Assembly (NCBI GenBank): GCA_914767715.1
Contig: OU612066.1
Coordinates: 19,442,283 to 19,506,282 of the forward strand
Source: Membranipora membranacea
Lineage: Eukaryota; Bryozoa; Gymnolaemata; Cheilostomatida; Membraniporidae
Length of the DNA stretch: 64,000 nucleotides
Direction of reading: 5' to 3'
Below, one piece after another: positions 48,309 through 60,558 of this stretch (within the stretch, counting starts at the first letter, position 1; each line of letters opens with the position of its first letter). A program made the position numbers and the translations under genes. The notes below the pieces were generated by a model, which was not told where the DNA came from, made no database searches, and saw only the letters and a list, made by a program, of their open reading frames with translations.

Positions 48309-50578
48309 GAGCATGTTGTGATATGGATACTTGCTCTGTTGTGTCTCAAGCGAACACGACGCTGTGTAGAAATGGTGACGGTATATGCGATACCCCAGAG
48401 ATGTGTGATGGACAGAGTGTATACTGTCCAAAGGATGTGAAACAGCCAGATGGAACACCATGTAACAACATGGGCCCTGGGTACTGTTATGATATGGAAT
48501 GCAGAACTCACAGCTCAGCCTGCGCTAAACTGTGGAAAGGGGCTATTGCAGCCAATGATGATTGTTACGACCTGAACTTTAACCGTGTGTACTACATTCA
48601 ATGCTAGTTATTTCTCTTCTACGTAACTGTCCAAACTTAATACTTAATAACACTGTATAGCATGGTCTGTAGCTTGAATTTATGTGACAGCCTCAATACC
48701 CGACTATTGCAGAATTACTCCACCACCAGAGAGAACTTACTTGTTGTGACCATGTATACTAGCTGTGGCTGACAAATTACTGTTTACATTGTGTCACAAT
48801 GCTCAGATTTATTATGAAATTGGTCCATTTAGTTAGCAGTAAAAAAGTGGCTATTTTTTGTTTGAATTAGCTGAGATTAGGATAACAAGGATGATGTAAG
48901 AGTTACGTCGACGGTATGCCTCTGTTAATCAATTTTAGAATCTGTGTGGGGAAACTGCGGCTGGGAATTGAATGATGATAAGACCTACAATTTCACGCAG
49001 TGCGGTATGCAAAGTGGACCCTGGCTATGGCACTGGCATTGGCTATGTGGACAATTACAGTGTGATGTACCGACGGAGGAGATAAACAACTTTCAGCTAG
49101 ATGGTTTTCAATTCCTAACACCCAGTGTTACACATCTGGGTGGAAAGGGCAGAGTGTGTGTATCAGTATTGCAGGATCCCGCTGTGTGTAAGTAGGACTA
49201 TGATATTACTCTGAGATTCATCTAAATATATCAGATAAAAGGAAACTATAAAGTTATCCATTAGGAGTTGGGTTCTACCCCTCTTGATTTGGAGTACAAT
49301 GATTGCCAGCAAGAGTATGAAATCCATCAGTGACAAACATTTCAAGCTTTGACAGTAATTTGTTAACAACTCCAATTGGTGTGTAAATATCTTGTGATGA
49401 ATTGGCAGCAGCATCCTTTGGTATTTTGATAAGGTGTGTTGTAAGGGTGGCAGGGGTGTAATGCAGCCAACAAAGCTCTCCTTATTTCATGACCTCAGAA
49501 AGAGTAATCAAAAAGGGTTGTTTATAGATAATAAATGATATCCTATACACAGACAGTGTTAATTAACATGAATAGCATCATTCTCGCAACCAAAATCTAA
49601 AAAATCTGATAATGATATCATCAAAATAATGATTCAATTTAAATAGCTGATTAAATTGGGTGACAAGAAAACTCCTGCCTTGCCTCTGCGTCAGCCCTGC
49701 CTTAGATAACCCCTACCTTAGATAACCCCTGGCTTAGATAACCCCTACCTTAGATAACCCCTGCCTTAGATAACCCCTGCCTTAGAAAACCCCTGCCTGT
49801 CTCAGACCTGCCTTAGATAACCCCTGCCTTAGATAATCTCTGCCTTCTGCCCTTTTCAGACATTCGATAGACTGGGATTCAGTCCGAAATGGTTCAAAAC
49901 TAATTTGTCTCTATATATGTCTCTGTATCTGTTTACGGTAGATATAAACCTTTCTATGAATTACCGATTTTTAGAGCTATGACTGACTAACTATATTTGA
50001 CAATGCATACCAATATTTAGTGATAGTTTTGTGTTTCAGCGTCATGGAAAGTATCGGATCCAACAAGGAACCTAAGGATAACAGCCAAAAGACGTCAGCA
50101 GGACCGTCAGATGGCATGTTTGCTGCTCTGATAGCTGTGCCCTTAGTGGTATGTATCAGTGTACAACAACCCAATATTTGAGATTATGTTCAAGCCTTCA
50201 CACAGGGAATGTCTTCAGTGTTAAATCTCCTTACTTTCCATGAGAATCCTGGATTATATGTTGTGTTTGGTGGGTGCTATGCTTCTGTGGATAGCCATCG
50301 AATGCCAGAGGTGTTCCGTGAAGTGAAATTATGGTTGCTCTCTGCAGCCATTTAGTTTGAAACTTTGACTACTGAGAATTCCTGTAATGTTTCAAAACCT
50401 CCACATGTCTAAACAAATAAACCACGCCCTTCCAACTAAGGGCACACTGATAAATCACCATAGATTCTGACCTTCACTATCTATTTTGTAGGCCCTTATA
50501 ATAGCTGCTGCGGCGTTAGTTGTGGAGGTTTTCCTGAGGAAGAATTATGCATCTGGAAAAGTTGTACTCCAGCAATAA
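48309..50578 (+). pseudogene. first partial repeat of the ADAM 3' exons
   Basis: Exons 4' (48309-48584) and 5' (48939-49187) keep frame, cysteines and splice sites and closely resemble ADAM exons 4 and 5. Next comes a fused exon, 50040-50148, in which the first 29 bases of exon 6 run straight into the last part of exon 7. The 6/7 intron and stalk are lost. The join shifts frame and reaches TGA at 50129-50131, before the membrane segment. Exon 8' (50492-50578) still encodes an intact TM half and tail. Catalytic exons are absent. It may be a pseudogene or supply alternative 3' ends for a soluble form. ADAM intron flanks are conserved too, so this is a genomic duplication, not a retrocopy. Confidence 0.75.
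49676..49855. repeat. 16-bp minisatellite in the duplicated ADAM intron
   Basis: Tandem CCTTAGATAACCCCTG units, more regular than the copy at 41165-41440. Shared position in both introns shows it was carried in the duplication and has since changed length. Confidence 0.8.
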
Positions 50579-51111
50579 GCTTATCAACTGCATTAAAGAA
50601 AGAGATCACTCTGATAACTTTATCACACAAGCCCATACAGAATAGAACTGCACTATGACTTTTGAATTGATTATATAAATGCACCAATGCAAACGAGTCG
50701 AGTAAAGTCAATCAGTCAGCAGGGTGATAAAAGAAATAGTCCTTCTAAGGTCCCAATCTATACTAATACTTTTATCATTATTTTTTTTTTAAATTTTTTT
50801 TATGACTTTATTGGCTCTCAAAAGATAATACTGGTAATACAAATGAACTTCATACTTTACAATAAACCATGAATCAGTTCCATACTACACAATAAAATGT
50901 CATCATCTCCATAGAATCAGATTGCATCGTCAATATTTTCGAAGTTCGGATGATTTATAAAGCTCTATTGCGTTTAGCTGATTCTCAATACATAAAAAAC
51001 TCTTTGGGCTTTCACTCCTTGTTGTTACCAGTAGAGATGACTGAGGTCGGTTTACTCCTTGAATTGAGCCTTGAGTTGAGGATGCTCCTTGATTCTTAAT
51101 ACCTACTACTA

Positions 51112-51291
51112 AAGTGCAGTTCACTCAATTCAAACCTCTTGGGACCACAAAAATTTGTCCTAAATTAAGCAGAGTTTGAATTAAGTAACATTATAGAATG
51201 CATTGAGATCTGGCTGAAGGGACCAATTTTACTTTTCTGAATTAATATGAGTTTTTATTTATAAAGTCTGAATTAACCATAGGTTACACTG
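51112..51291 (-). mobile_element. pogo/Tc1-like MITE, copy 2
   Basis: On the minus strand it starts CAGTGTAACCTATGGTTAAT and ends near GCACTT. It is about 180 bp and matches the copy at 32947-33121 along its length, including the shared AATGCATT core and GGACCACAAAAATTTG. Confidence 0.6.
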
Positions 51292-51629
51292 TTATATTGA
51301 AGGTGCGATTATGTGAGCTTTGTGAAATGCACAGCTGCTCTATAACGTATAAACAATGTTTGTCATTCTGTAGATATAATAAATATATTTTTACTTTCCT
51401 ATAATGCAGAAGCTATGGGTGCGCTTCACATATTTATAACCGGAAGTGACGATCAACGCGAGTTAGACAGGGTACTTGCAAGTTGCAACGTATTAGATAT
51501 CGTCCTCACTCCCGCAGTAAAAAGATTGAATTCTGCAAAATTGGTGTTCATTTATTTGTTCATCAATTCTGCTATGGCTAGAACTGTATCTTATCTATAC
51601 CAACATTCATTTATAGTTTTGTGTTACAG

Positions 51630-52726
51630 TGACATGGGGTGTAAAGGATCCCACAAGGGTCCCTGATGGTGCAGCCTGTGGTGCTCATCATTATTGCTTT
51701 ATAACAACTTGTTATGCTATGGAGGTACTAAGAACCAAAGGGGCAAGAGGAAGTGGATGGTACGTTACCGAACCCCATTTAGATATCACTCAACCCTGGA
51801 TGGCAGGTGAGACCATAGAGTTATCCCCCTTACTCTATGGGTGAGACTCTTTATAGCATCTAACTGCCTAAAACTGATGGAGGGTTCAGATCCTCCATCA
51901 TACTAAACATAATCAACAGATTTGTTTCTTGTTGATTTCTAGACGCCTGCCATCGAATTCAAATAACTCAATGCATGGACTAAGCTTACCTTGAAAAAGT
52001 TACAACAATGCCTAATGGCTTAATGGCGGTTGATTTCTAATTTTCTTTTCAAAGGTGAATTCACACAACCATCTACTGTTCCTACAATTCACCCTAATTT
52101 CAGCACAACCCATTGATAAAAGCACCAGGAGCACAACATCCATCAACACCAGAAGTTGTATATTACACAACCCCATCTGATCATGAATTATATGAACAGG
52201 GAGGACCAAATGCACCCAATGGTAAACAACAGCCTAAGGATAACAACCAAAAGACGTCAGCAGGACCGTCAGATGGCATGTTTGCTGCTCTGATAGCTGT
52301 GCCCTTAGTGGTATGTTTCATTGCCCAACATTTGAGATTACGTTCAAGTCTTCATACAGAGAATGTCTTCAGTGTTAAATCTCCTTACTTTGCCTGAGAA
52401 TCCTGGATTATATGTTGTGTTTGGTGGGTGCTATGCTTCTGTGAATAGCCATTGAATGCCAGTGTTGTTCCGTGAAATGAAATCATGATTGCACTCTACA
52501 GCCATTTAGTTTGAGACTTTTACTACTGAGAGATCCTGTAATGCTCCAAAACCTCCATTTGTCGAAACAAATATACCGTGTGTTACCAAATCAGGGCACA
52601 ATGATAAATCACCGTAGATTCTGACCTTTTATTTTGTAGGCCCTTTTAATAGCTGCTGCGGTGTTAGCTGTAGTGGTATTCCTGAGGAAGAATTATGCAT
52701 CTGGAAAAGTTGTACTCCAGCAATAA
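51630..52726 (+). pseudogene. second partial repeat of the ADAM 3' exons
   Basis: It starts with exon 6'' (51630-51806), which is in frame but diverged: it keeps VPDGAACG, then has a different Cys-containing end. Exon 7'' (52055-52310) has lost about 28 bp relative to exon 7, shifting frame to a TGA at 52114-52116. Downstream the stalk and TM sequence is otherwise well kept (YYTTPSDHELYEQGG, SDGMFAALIAVPLV). Exon 8'' (52640-52726) encodes an intact TM half and tail ending SGKVVLQQ. No counterparts of exons 1-5 are present. Together with the first repeat it gives three tandem 3' ends. Confidence 0.72.
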
Positions 52727-53792
52727 AGAAACAGATCACTTGAATAGCTTCTTCATGCAGGAATATAAATAATTATATTATAATGCGACCTTTGAACAGT
52801 TTTCTGATTGACATGATTACCTAAATAACATGTATGTCTCTCAAACTTCTTTGCGTTAAAGCATCAAATATTGTAAATATTGTATGTAGCTTTAAAATAA
52901 ATCATACATGAACAACATTTGCACATAAGATAGACTCATATAAAAAATGAGTTGATCAAAAAATCATCCTTGTATAATCCACACAATTACATCCTCATTT
53001 GCTACCGTCAATCGCCAAATGAACGCTGCATACAATTATCAGCAACTAACAAGTAACTATTGGGGCTATGCTAGAGCCCTTCAACACCATAATATACTTT
53101 TAGCTTGACAGGCTGCATGTACCCTATGGTGTGCTGATACACACGTTGGTACAATGGAACGGATTCGATTATAACTGATCCCAAACCGATGACATGTACA
53201 GAGAAGTGAAGTTCCAGTTGAGTCTTCATTATATTTTGTTTATTGTCTGATGATATTGATGAGAGAACTTGGTCATCGTAAAACCAAAAAGAAAAGATAA
53301 GAGCCAAATGTTTAAACAAGTAGAAAATGGGACCACAGGACATTCGCACTTGATGCATATTTCTTCTGTTGGTTTTGATTTTGTTTCACCTGAAATTTTA
53401 TTTCTATTACTATTTGCTGACAAATCTTATTATGGAAACATACATAAACATGCTGAAAACTATACTACAGATATTAAAATCTGTCAGTACTTCTGTATGA
53501 TTGTATGTATGTATGTATGATGTTTTTCAAAACTTTTTCATACTGTTATTCATGGATAGAGCGTAAGTAAACTTAGTGAGAGCGGGAATAAGACTAAGCA
53601 AGTGTAGACAAATCCGATATGCTAAAAATTCTAATATCATCCACAGTATATTATATAAAAAATATGCCAACTTCACAGCATATCAACATAATTCTGGAGC
53701 AATCAAATCCTAACATAATAACTACATTAAGGTTCATGTTTGTAAAGATAGCATCTGGCCATTGTTTCATACTGCCATTAATCTTCTAAGAT
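52727..53792. other. intergenic region between ADAM repeats and PLBD gene
   Basis: No coding exon supported. A short TATG microsatellite occurs near 53500. Confidence 0.4.
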
Positions 53793-53952
53793 TAGATTTA
53801 ATCTAATTTAAGCGCTTAAACTGTGTTGGGATAGCTGGTAGTAGCATTTTATTATCAACCACAACCACTATGGGTGGGGAAAGTGGTTGAGAATCAATTG
53901 CTACTACCAGCTATCCATCCCGACACAGTTTATGCGCTTACACTAGATTTAA
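53793..53952. mobile_element. foldback element at the 3' end of the minus-strand PLBD gene
   Basis: Nearly identical arms (TAAGCGCTTAAACTGTGTTG on the left; its counterpart, with a few changes, in reverse on the right up to about 53940) enclose a loop of about 55 bp. The gene's stop codon (53951-53949) abuts the right arm, and a minus-strand AATAAA (53853-53848) lies at the left edge of the loop. The 3'UTR is therefore probably made of this element. Confidence 0.6.
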
Positions 53953-56900
53953 TTGAAAGCTGGTTTCATCAGTACAAAGTCAAAGTTGTAGAGCTCAGGC
54001 AGACCGATGTGAGATGTGTTTTTAAACTGAGACCAGCTGAAAGGTGAGAGTGAGTCACCTCGACTGGGTCCGTTGATAACCCAGGCACTTCGCTGTAAGG
54101 CCATGTGATAATCTGACACCTGAAACAATGATATAAATGATAAGAGAAGAAAGTTCTATCAACAGGGCTCAGCAGAACATGTGCTATTCCAACAAGTTCC
54201 AGCAAAATTTTATCATTCTTTTATTACGAATGGTTTCAACACTATCCAAAGTGGTATACATATTCCAAACAGTGATTATCACAGTATCGTACCGAAACTC
54301 TCAGACACAAGGTCTCTGAAACTTTTGACTGTATACCTTTTTTTAATATACGTTAATGGTTTTAATCGATAAACTATCTTCCTTTTTTTTTTTTGCCTAT
54401 CTGCTTGTTTTTATCATCAGAAACCACAATTTTCTATGACATTTTTTAAAAACATTTCTGAATCTTGCTGCCAACAAATATGAGAAGAGGTTGGTTGTTG
54501 GCATAATCAATACTTGAACATGTTTAGGATAAGATAATACAACTGACAATATGGTTATACTATTAAGATGAACCTTGGCGTCTGTTGAACTATGCACTAA
54601 ACTTTCTTTAATAGTTATAAAATAAAAAATGAGTGTAAGATACACGCCCCATTTTTACATCTATACCATTGGCGAGAGGAGACAGCTGGTAATATATAGT
54701 GAAGCTTACCTTGGTATCATAACATCCATCTGGTTTAGGACTCTTATCAGAGAGATCACCTCTACAGCACACCTGATTACAGGCATCGCCTTCTGAATAC
54801 GGATCATTCTTATAATCTGTACAAGGAAATATAAATATTCACAGTGAGCCTCCAGATACAACATACAGTGGTGCGCATAGGAGGTGATGTCTTAAAAACC
54901 ACAAACTCATCGAATCATGCCGAGCACACATCAAAATCTTGAGCGCCTCTGTCAAAAAAAGATGGACTATTATGTTATCGGTTTGTAGCTAATGTTTCAT
55001 TCACTGACAATCACCCTTCACATAACGTTCAATAGAACAAGAGCCCTCCTTGACAGTAGTAATTTTTAACAAATTCACTTGATTTATTTTACCAGTTACT
55101 CTATTGCAAATAAAATTGGTCGGCAAATAAAATTGATATTTATTGACCTGGAATAAAATAGTTTGCAAGAACCGTTACTCTTCGATTTGAGCAAGACATT
55201 AACTTTTTTTGATAATTTTTTGTCCTATAGTTTACTGCACTGAACTCTATTACAACAATAGCAAAATCAGCCAATAAGGATCTGATACAGATAGATGTAC
55301 ACCATAGACTTAATGGTAAACCTAGACAGGACACTATATGGAGCATTAGCATTGAGGCAATTAATTGTGGGCGACGCATCGACATTGGAATGTGTAGAAG
55401 CAATGATGCTATCATTGATTTACTGTCCAAATCCAGGTTCCTTGTCGATAACTCCATCAATTTTGATCGGATTTTGAGTTTGAAAATTCAACATCTGATC
55501 AAAATCGAATTATAAACCTGGATTACGGACAGTAAATCAATGATAGCATCATCGCTACTACACCTTCCAATGACGCTACGTCGCCCCAAAATTAAGTGCC
55601 TCACTTCAGCTGTATATGGTGTCCTGTCTAGGTTAATATATATCGCCTTTTCAGTTTCTCAGGAACAACTTGTCGCATCTCAAAAATTCCTCCACTGACA
55701 CGTCGCTAGTAGTCTGACTTATGTTTAACATCGCAATTTTTTTCAAACCGCATGTTTCTAACTTGATTAATTGTGCATTAACTAAAATACTTTGAAAACA
55801 TATAGGCAGCAATGAGCAAAATGATGCAGTAAATTACGTTATGCAAAAGCGTGATGAAAATCTATGCAGTATTACATGCAAAGCACATTGTGTACAACAA
55901 CAATACAATATTAAAAAGTTTTAAAAAGCGATATATCACGTTAAGTCTAAGATGTACACATACATTCATGAGAGACACAGACCAATAGAGTCCAGAACAA
56001 CTTGTTATATATATTTATCGGACAAATGTAGTTTCAGCTGTGTAAGTAACACGATAGACAAATGTTTGTGAGGTCTGTGCATATAATTAGGTAATTATAT
56101 ATATTATATTGTACAATATATAAAGCTATGCACACAACTCACAAAAATGTGTCTATCATGTCAATTTCATAGCTAAAACTACATCAGTATTATATATAAC
56201 GAGTTATTTTGTTGATAATTACTCATTTCACTTACCATTATATCTCATGATGTGTTTCATGCTGTCCATATCAGTGACTTTAGCAGCATCTCGACGGAAT
56301 ATTTTAGCTCTTGGAGCCAGCTGATGTGAGAAGTCTGTACCCTTAGTTTGTACTATCCCTGGGTATCCACTTCTGTTATACACAGTCTCATAGTATGGTA
56401 CATTATATGAAGGCCAATAACCTGTCACGAGAAAAGGAGAAGGTAACTCGGGAACTACTACATTTTTTTTTACCAGAATACGTTTAGACCGTTATACACT
56501 GACTTTTTCATGGTTATGTTTTAGATTGGAACCTCAAACATCTCTTATCAGAACTTTGAGGCATTCCATAATTGAAGACCTAAATATTTGACAATGCTAA
56601 ATGGCGAGTATCACTTAATTTTACCCTAAACATAAAGTTACTTGGATGTTATAGTAAGATGCTACATGAGACGGCTTTTTCTATTGGCAGTTGCTAATTC
56701 ACACGCTGTTCGGTATTTTGGGCATAATTCTAAAAAGTATGTGATTGATTTACTTAATTTGGCTTACAACTTTGTAGGGTGAAAATAGTTTTTTTCTACC
56801 TCACTAGATCATGTATGGGCTAATGTATATCACCTTAGTAGTCCCATGAGTTCACATACCTAGTCTGAGTTTGTGAGTTTGATCCGCCCACTCTACCAGT

Positions 56901-59900
56901 CCTGGTATCTGCTCAACTACAGATAAGGCTCCGTCTTCTATAGACTCATTCAGCTTTATCTTGTTTAGGTCAAGTATCATATACTGATTGTTGTATGTAC
57001 CTAAAGAGACGATGTATTTATAAAAATCATGATGGTTCAAAGTATTATACTTTGGAATATATAATATATTTCAGAACGGTCTTGGATTAAACATTTATAG
57101 TGAGGTTCGCCTCACAGCAATCCATAAGTCTAGGATGTATGGTTGGATTTATTATTATCTCTGACAGAGAAGAATGTGGCAAAATTTGTTGTCTTGACTC
57201 CCTGGTCTGATCTATTTGGTTGAAAAGGCAGCAATGATGTGACCATTACAATCTTTGGTTTGAGCAGGGAGGGTTGTTTGAGCTTTGGCCAGGTTGGAGG
57301 AGACTCCAGCTTTTGGATGAACTGACCAAGAAAACACAGCAAGAAATGGTAAGGTGTGTCCGAACTAGGTGCGTGGACACAATAAATAATTTCCATGTAT
57401 ACTTTAGAATGAACTCTACTGTAAAACCTTGCGAGTGCTGATCATACCTGAATTTGATTGGTTAAGCCAGGCACCCCAGTCGCTTGACTTTTCAGACTTC
57501 TGATTGGCCAGTCTTACTCTGATCCAGGCCGGGACACTTTGAGGTGTAACCAGGTCATAGAGTGACATATTGAACACGTTGTTGGTCGTTTGTAACATGA
57601 TCAGTCCATTACTCATCAGATAGAAATCATCCAGTGACTCCAAAAATCCTACAATGCACAGCAAAGAAGTATGTGATGCAATATGCACAGGCTTTTGTTC
57701 ATAATATAGAAATATCAAGTTTTTCCTAAGTTTTTTTGGTTTATGTAACGCTCACTCATTTCTGGCAAATTAGGCTTTAGGCTGCTAATCAAATTTAAAC
57801 AAGGATAAGCGATTTATCTTTACAAAGTGTATATGGAGCAAAAATAGTAGTTTGAGCACAACCCGGTCTGAGAGACTCATCTGAGAACCCACGGTAGGGA
57901 GGTGGAAACTAATGATCTGTCAGGTTTATTACAGATGTCACATGATGTATTGTCATCATCAACAGACCTTTTGTAACCAGATTAATCACATCTGGTATGG
58001 CGATAATTTGTTTCTTTTAATGCATTGGGTTGGTAGCTAAGTGGGAGAAGAAGTCTCATTTTGACCTTAAACCAGTTACAATAAGGGGATGTACTCTCAC
58101 CAGGATAACTGGAGAAGGATATTTGTTTAGATGCCAGCTCCTCAATGTTGAAATCGTAGTATTTGAAAATTCTGTTAGTAGCTTGGTAATCAAACCAGCT
58201 GGAGTGTGAGAAGAAGATATTCTCATAAGCTCCCAAAACCTGTTTGAAAGAAGTGAATATACAATCATTTATAATCTTAGCAAAGTAAGTACAGTTGCTT
58301 TTCGATATAATAGCGGTTTGTCTCATGATGGCCTTTTACGGAGCAGTCTCGTGATGTGGAATGGAAAAAAGAGGCGTAGTTACGAGAATAAATTTGATGC
58401 ATGTGATAACAAAGTTATCTTATCACAAAGAGAGGGGATGCAACTTCACATAAAAACTTCATCGATGTGATAATTATAGGGGTTCTCAACATTTAAATTA
58501 CCAATATTCCCGAAATTAAATTTATCCATTTGCCCATCAGGGATGTCCTATTTTCAATCTTTATGAGCGCCAGTCAAACAGTGGTTGTAAACATATGGAA
58601 CATCTCTGCAATTGTTCTATGCTTTTAAATGTTATCTCTACTCACACTAACAAAAATCAAGCTGTCAGAAAACATGACAAGACCCTCATGCATTGTCAGA
58701 ATTTCCAAACCTAATCATGGGCTGTAAATTATTCTTCTTCACATGTTCTATTAATTTGAAGATACTCGTATCTCTGTATACCTCTCTCTCAATATTTTCA
58801 AATAATCTAGATCTCTACATACAAAGGTAGTTACTTGATGACATAACCGACCTTAATAAGAGCAGAGCAGTGACTATTTTTTCTGACGTACAGCTTCAGC
58901 TCATCTTTAGACATTTTGTCAAAGTTTGGTCTTCCTTCCTTATCTACGGCATGCATCAAATCAATCAAGTCACCAGCACCATTGAGAACCTGAAAGGCAA
59001 AGTTGTCTAATGCCTGGAAAATAAAAAAGAAGTCAATATCATGCAAAGTTGTTTTTGATCAACCATAAAATCACAAGGCAAACCCTGAACATGTTCTAGG
59101 GAGTTTTCTGAGGGTACCATTACCATTATAGTTCAAACTCTGCATATAACACCAGTAACAGTCACAATTTGGTTTGAAATTAACCTTTTGATTAAAATGA
59201 TTTGCGATCAATAACCACAAGCTCTATCAACAACAGGTTTGATGACTTCCAACATGAGTAATTCTCCCCCAAAAGACCACTTTGTTTATCTGGTTTGACT
59301 ATCTGGGTAAAACTTACCATGTCTTTTGGTGCTACATGTTTGTATCCGTCGACAAGTCCAAAGTACTGACTGAGAATAAGTCCGACGTTTCTCCAAAAGG
59401 GATCAAGTGGGTGCGATGTCGACATTTTCATCATGTACGCCTGCTGCTCATTTAGAAAGTTCTCCAGCTTTGGAACAAGCTGCTCTTTCCCATTCAGGAA
59501 TATATCCCTGATATTCTTATAATGCGAGTAAATGTGCCTAAAATTCAAAACAAGACTTTTTAAAAAACACTTGAGATAAACTGTACCTTTGTTTTTACAG
59601 ATGAAAGCACAATATCTACAAGATCATTTCCATCTAAAACTGCAATATTGAGATAAAAATAATTCACATACAATGCGTCAGCAAAACAAAAAGTTTTCCC
59701 TTTTATATTTGATGACAGCTTATCCAAAAGAAATGACTCAGATATTAAGTGTGCTTACTTGTATGTTAGGGCACCCTCCAAGAATCCCGCAGCGTACATC
59801 TTTTGCCGATCATCTTGCTTGGGAGAGCCATAGCCAGCTACAACATCCAGGACTCCCCATCCATTAATCATCAGACCGTCTCTAAAGAGGGCGTATGCAG

Positions 59901-60558
59901 CTCCATTTTCTGAATCTACTACACCAGACTTGTAGATGATATGGTTATCCTGATAGTAAACAGTTGCATTCTGCTCATAGGCTCCACCTTAATTATATAT
60001 AGTGAGAAATCATTATGAATAGAATTTTCCTTCGAACACGACAGATTTAGTTTGCACATACTTTTCTAGTGTTGACAAAAAGGTTCTTCATCTACATACT
60101 GACCAGATTAAATATGTTCATTGTCCTAAGTCTAACTTAGGCCTATATCTCTTTAAATGGTTCTTACACTCTATCTAAGGGGGATGTGTGTGACACTCAA
60201 GTCACACTACTAATAAGGAAGTTGAACACCTGTATCTTGCCAACTTGTCCCCAGAGATGAGAGTAGTGGGTAAAGCAAATCCCAGGAGCCCTAACTGCTC
60301 CCACAATGAGAAAAGTAGTTTTACTCTCCTGTGATAGATTGGATAAAATTCATTAAAGTTTTAACAGATGAAAGACAAGTTACTAGTTATTACATGTAAA
60401 TATACACACAAACAAAACAGTACTATGTTACTAAGCTAGTAGAAGGAAGTACTGCTGTTATGGATTGTACAATGCAACATACCTTGCCTATAAGAAGTAG
60501 GTACTGCAAGACACAATGCAATCACATGTAGAAGAAGAACCCCCGAAATCACCCTCAT
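53949..60558 (-). CDS. PLBD: phospholipase B-like protein (PLBD / lamina ancestor family), copy A
   Basis: Ten exons join in phase: 60558-60483, 59987-59759, 59537-59318, 59013-58852, 58239-58101, 57648-57448, 57000-56860, 56421-56236, 54816-54710, 54119-53949, giving 543 residues, close to human PLBD1. Exon 1 is a signal peptide ([18 protein letters not shown]). Family signatures: [19 protein letters not shown], the Ntn nucleophile region NSHCSALIK (Cys about 224), [42 protein letters not shown], the paired-Cys NQVCCRGDL, and [13 protein letters not shown] at the end. Members are lysosomal or secreted N-terminal-nucleophile hydrolases, matured by self-cleavage before the Cys; lipid or amide hydrolysis has been reported. 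All key parts are present, so it looks functional. It is divergent with copy B at 61739. Confidence 0.92.
55317..55636. mobile_element. 320-bp long inverted repeat (foldback MITE) in PLBD copy A intron
   Basis: A left arm from TAAACCTAGACAGGACACTA to about 55440 is matched in reverse by the right arm ending GGTGTCCTGTCTAGGTTAAT. The arms are about 130 bp with scattered mismatches, for example GATGCTATCATTGATTTACT on the left. They surround a second inner inverted repeat around GATCAAAATCGA. It lies in the 1.4-kb intron between exons 8 and 9. There is no coding capacity. Confidence 0.7.

Noticed and set aside
51415..51666. Open frame of 83 codons before the third ADAM repeat
   Set aside because: No recognisable domain, no splice link in phase, and it overlaps the intron homologous to ADAM intron 5.
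53269..53520. Plus-strand frame of 83 codons downstream of the ADAM repeats
   Set aside because: No homology that I recognise, and no splice or start context.
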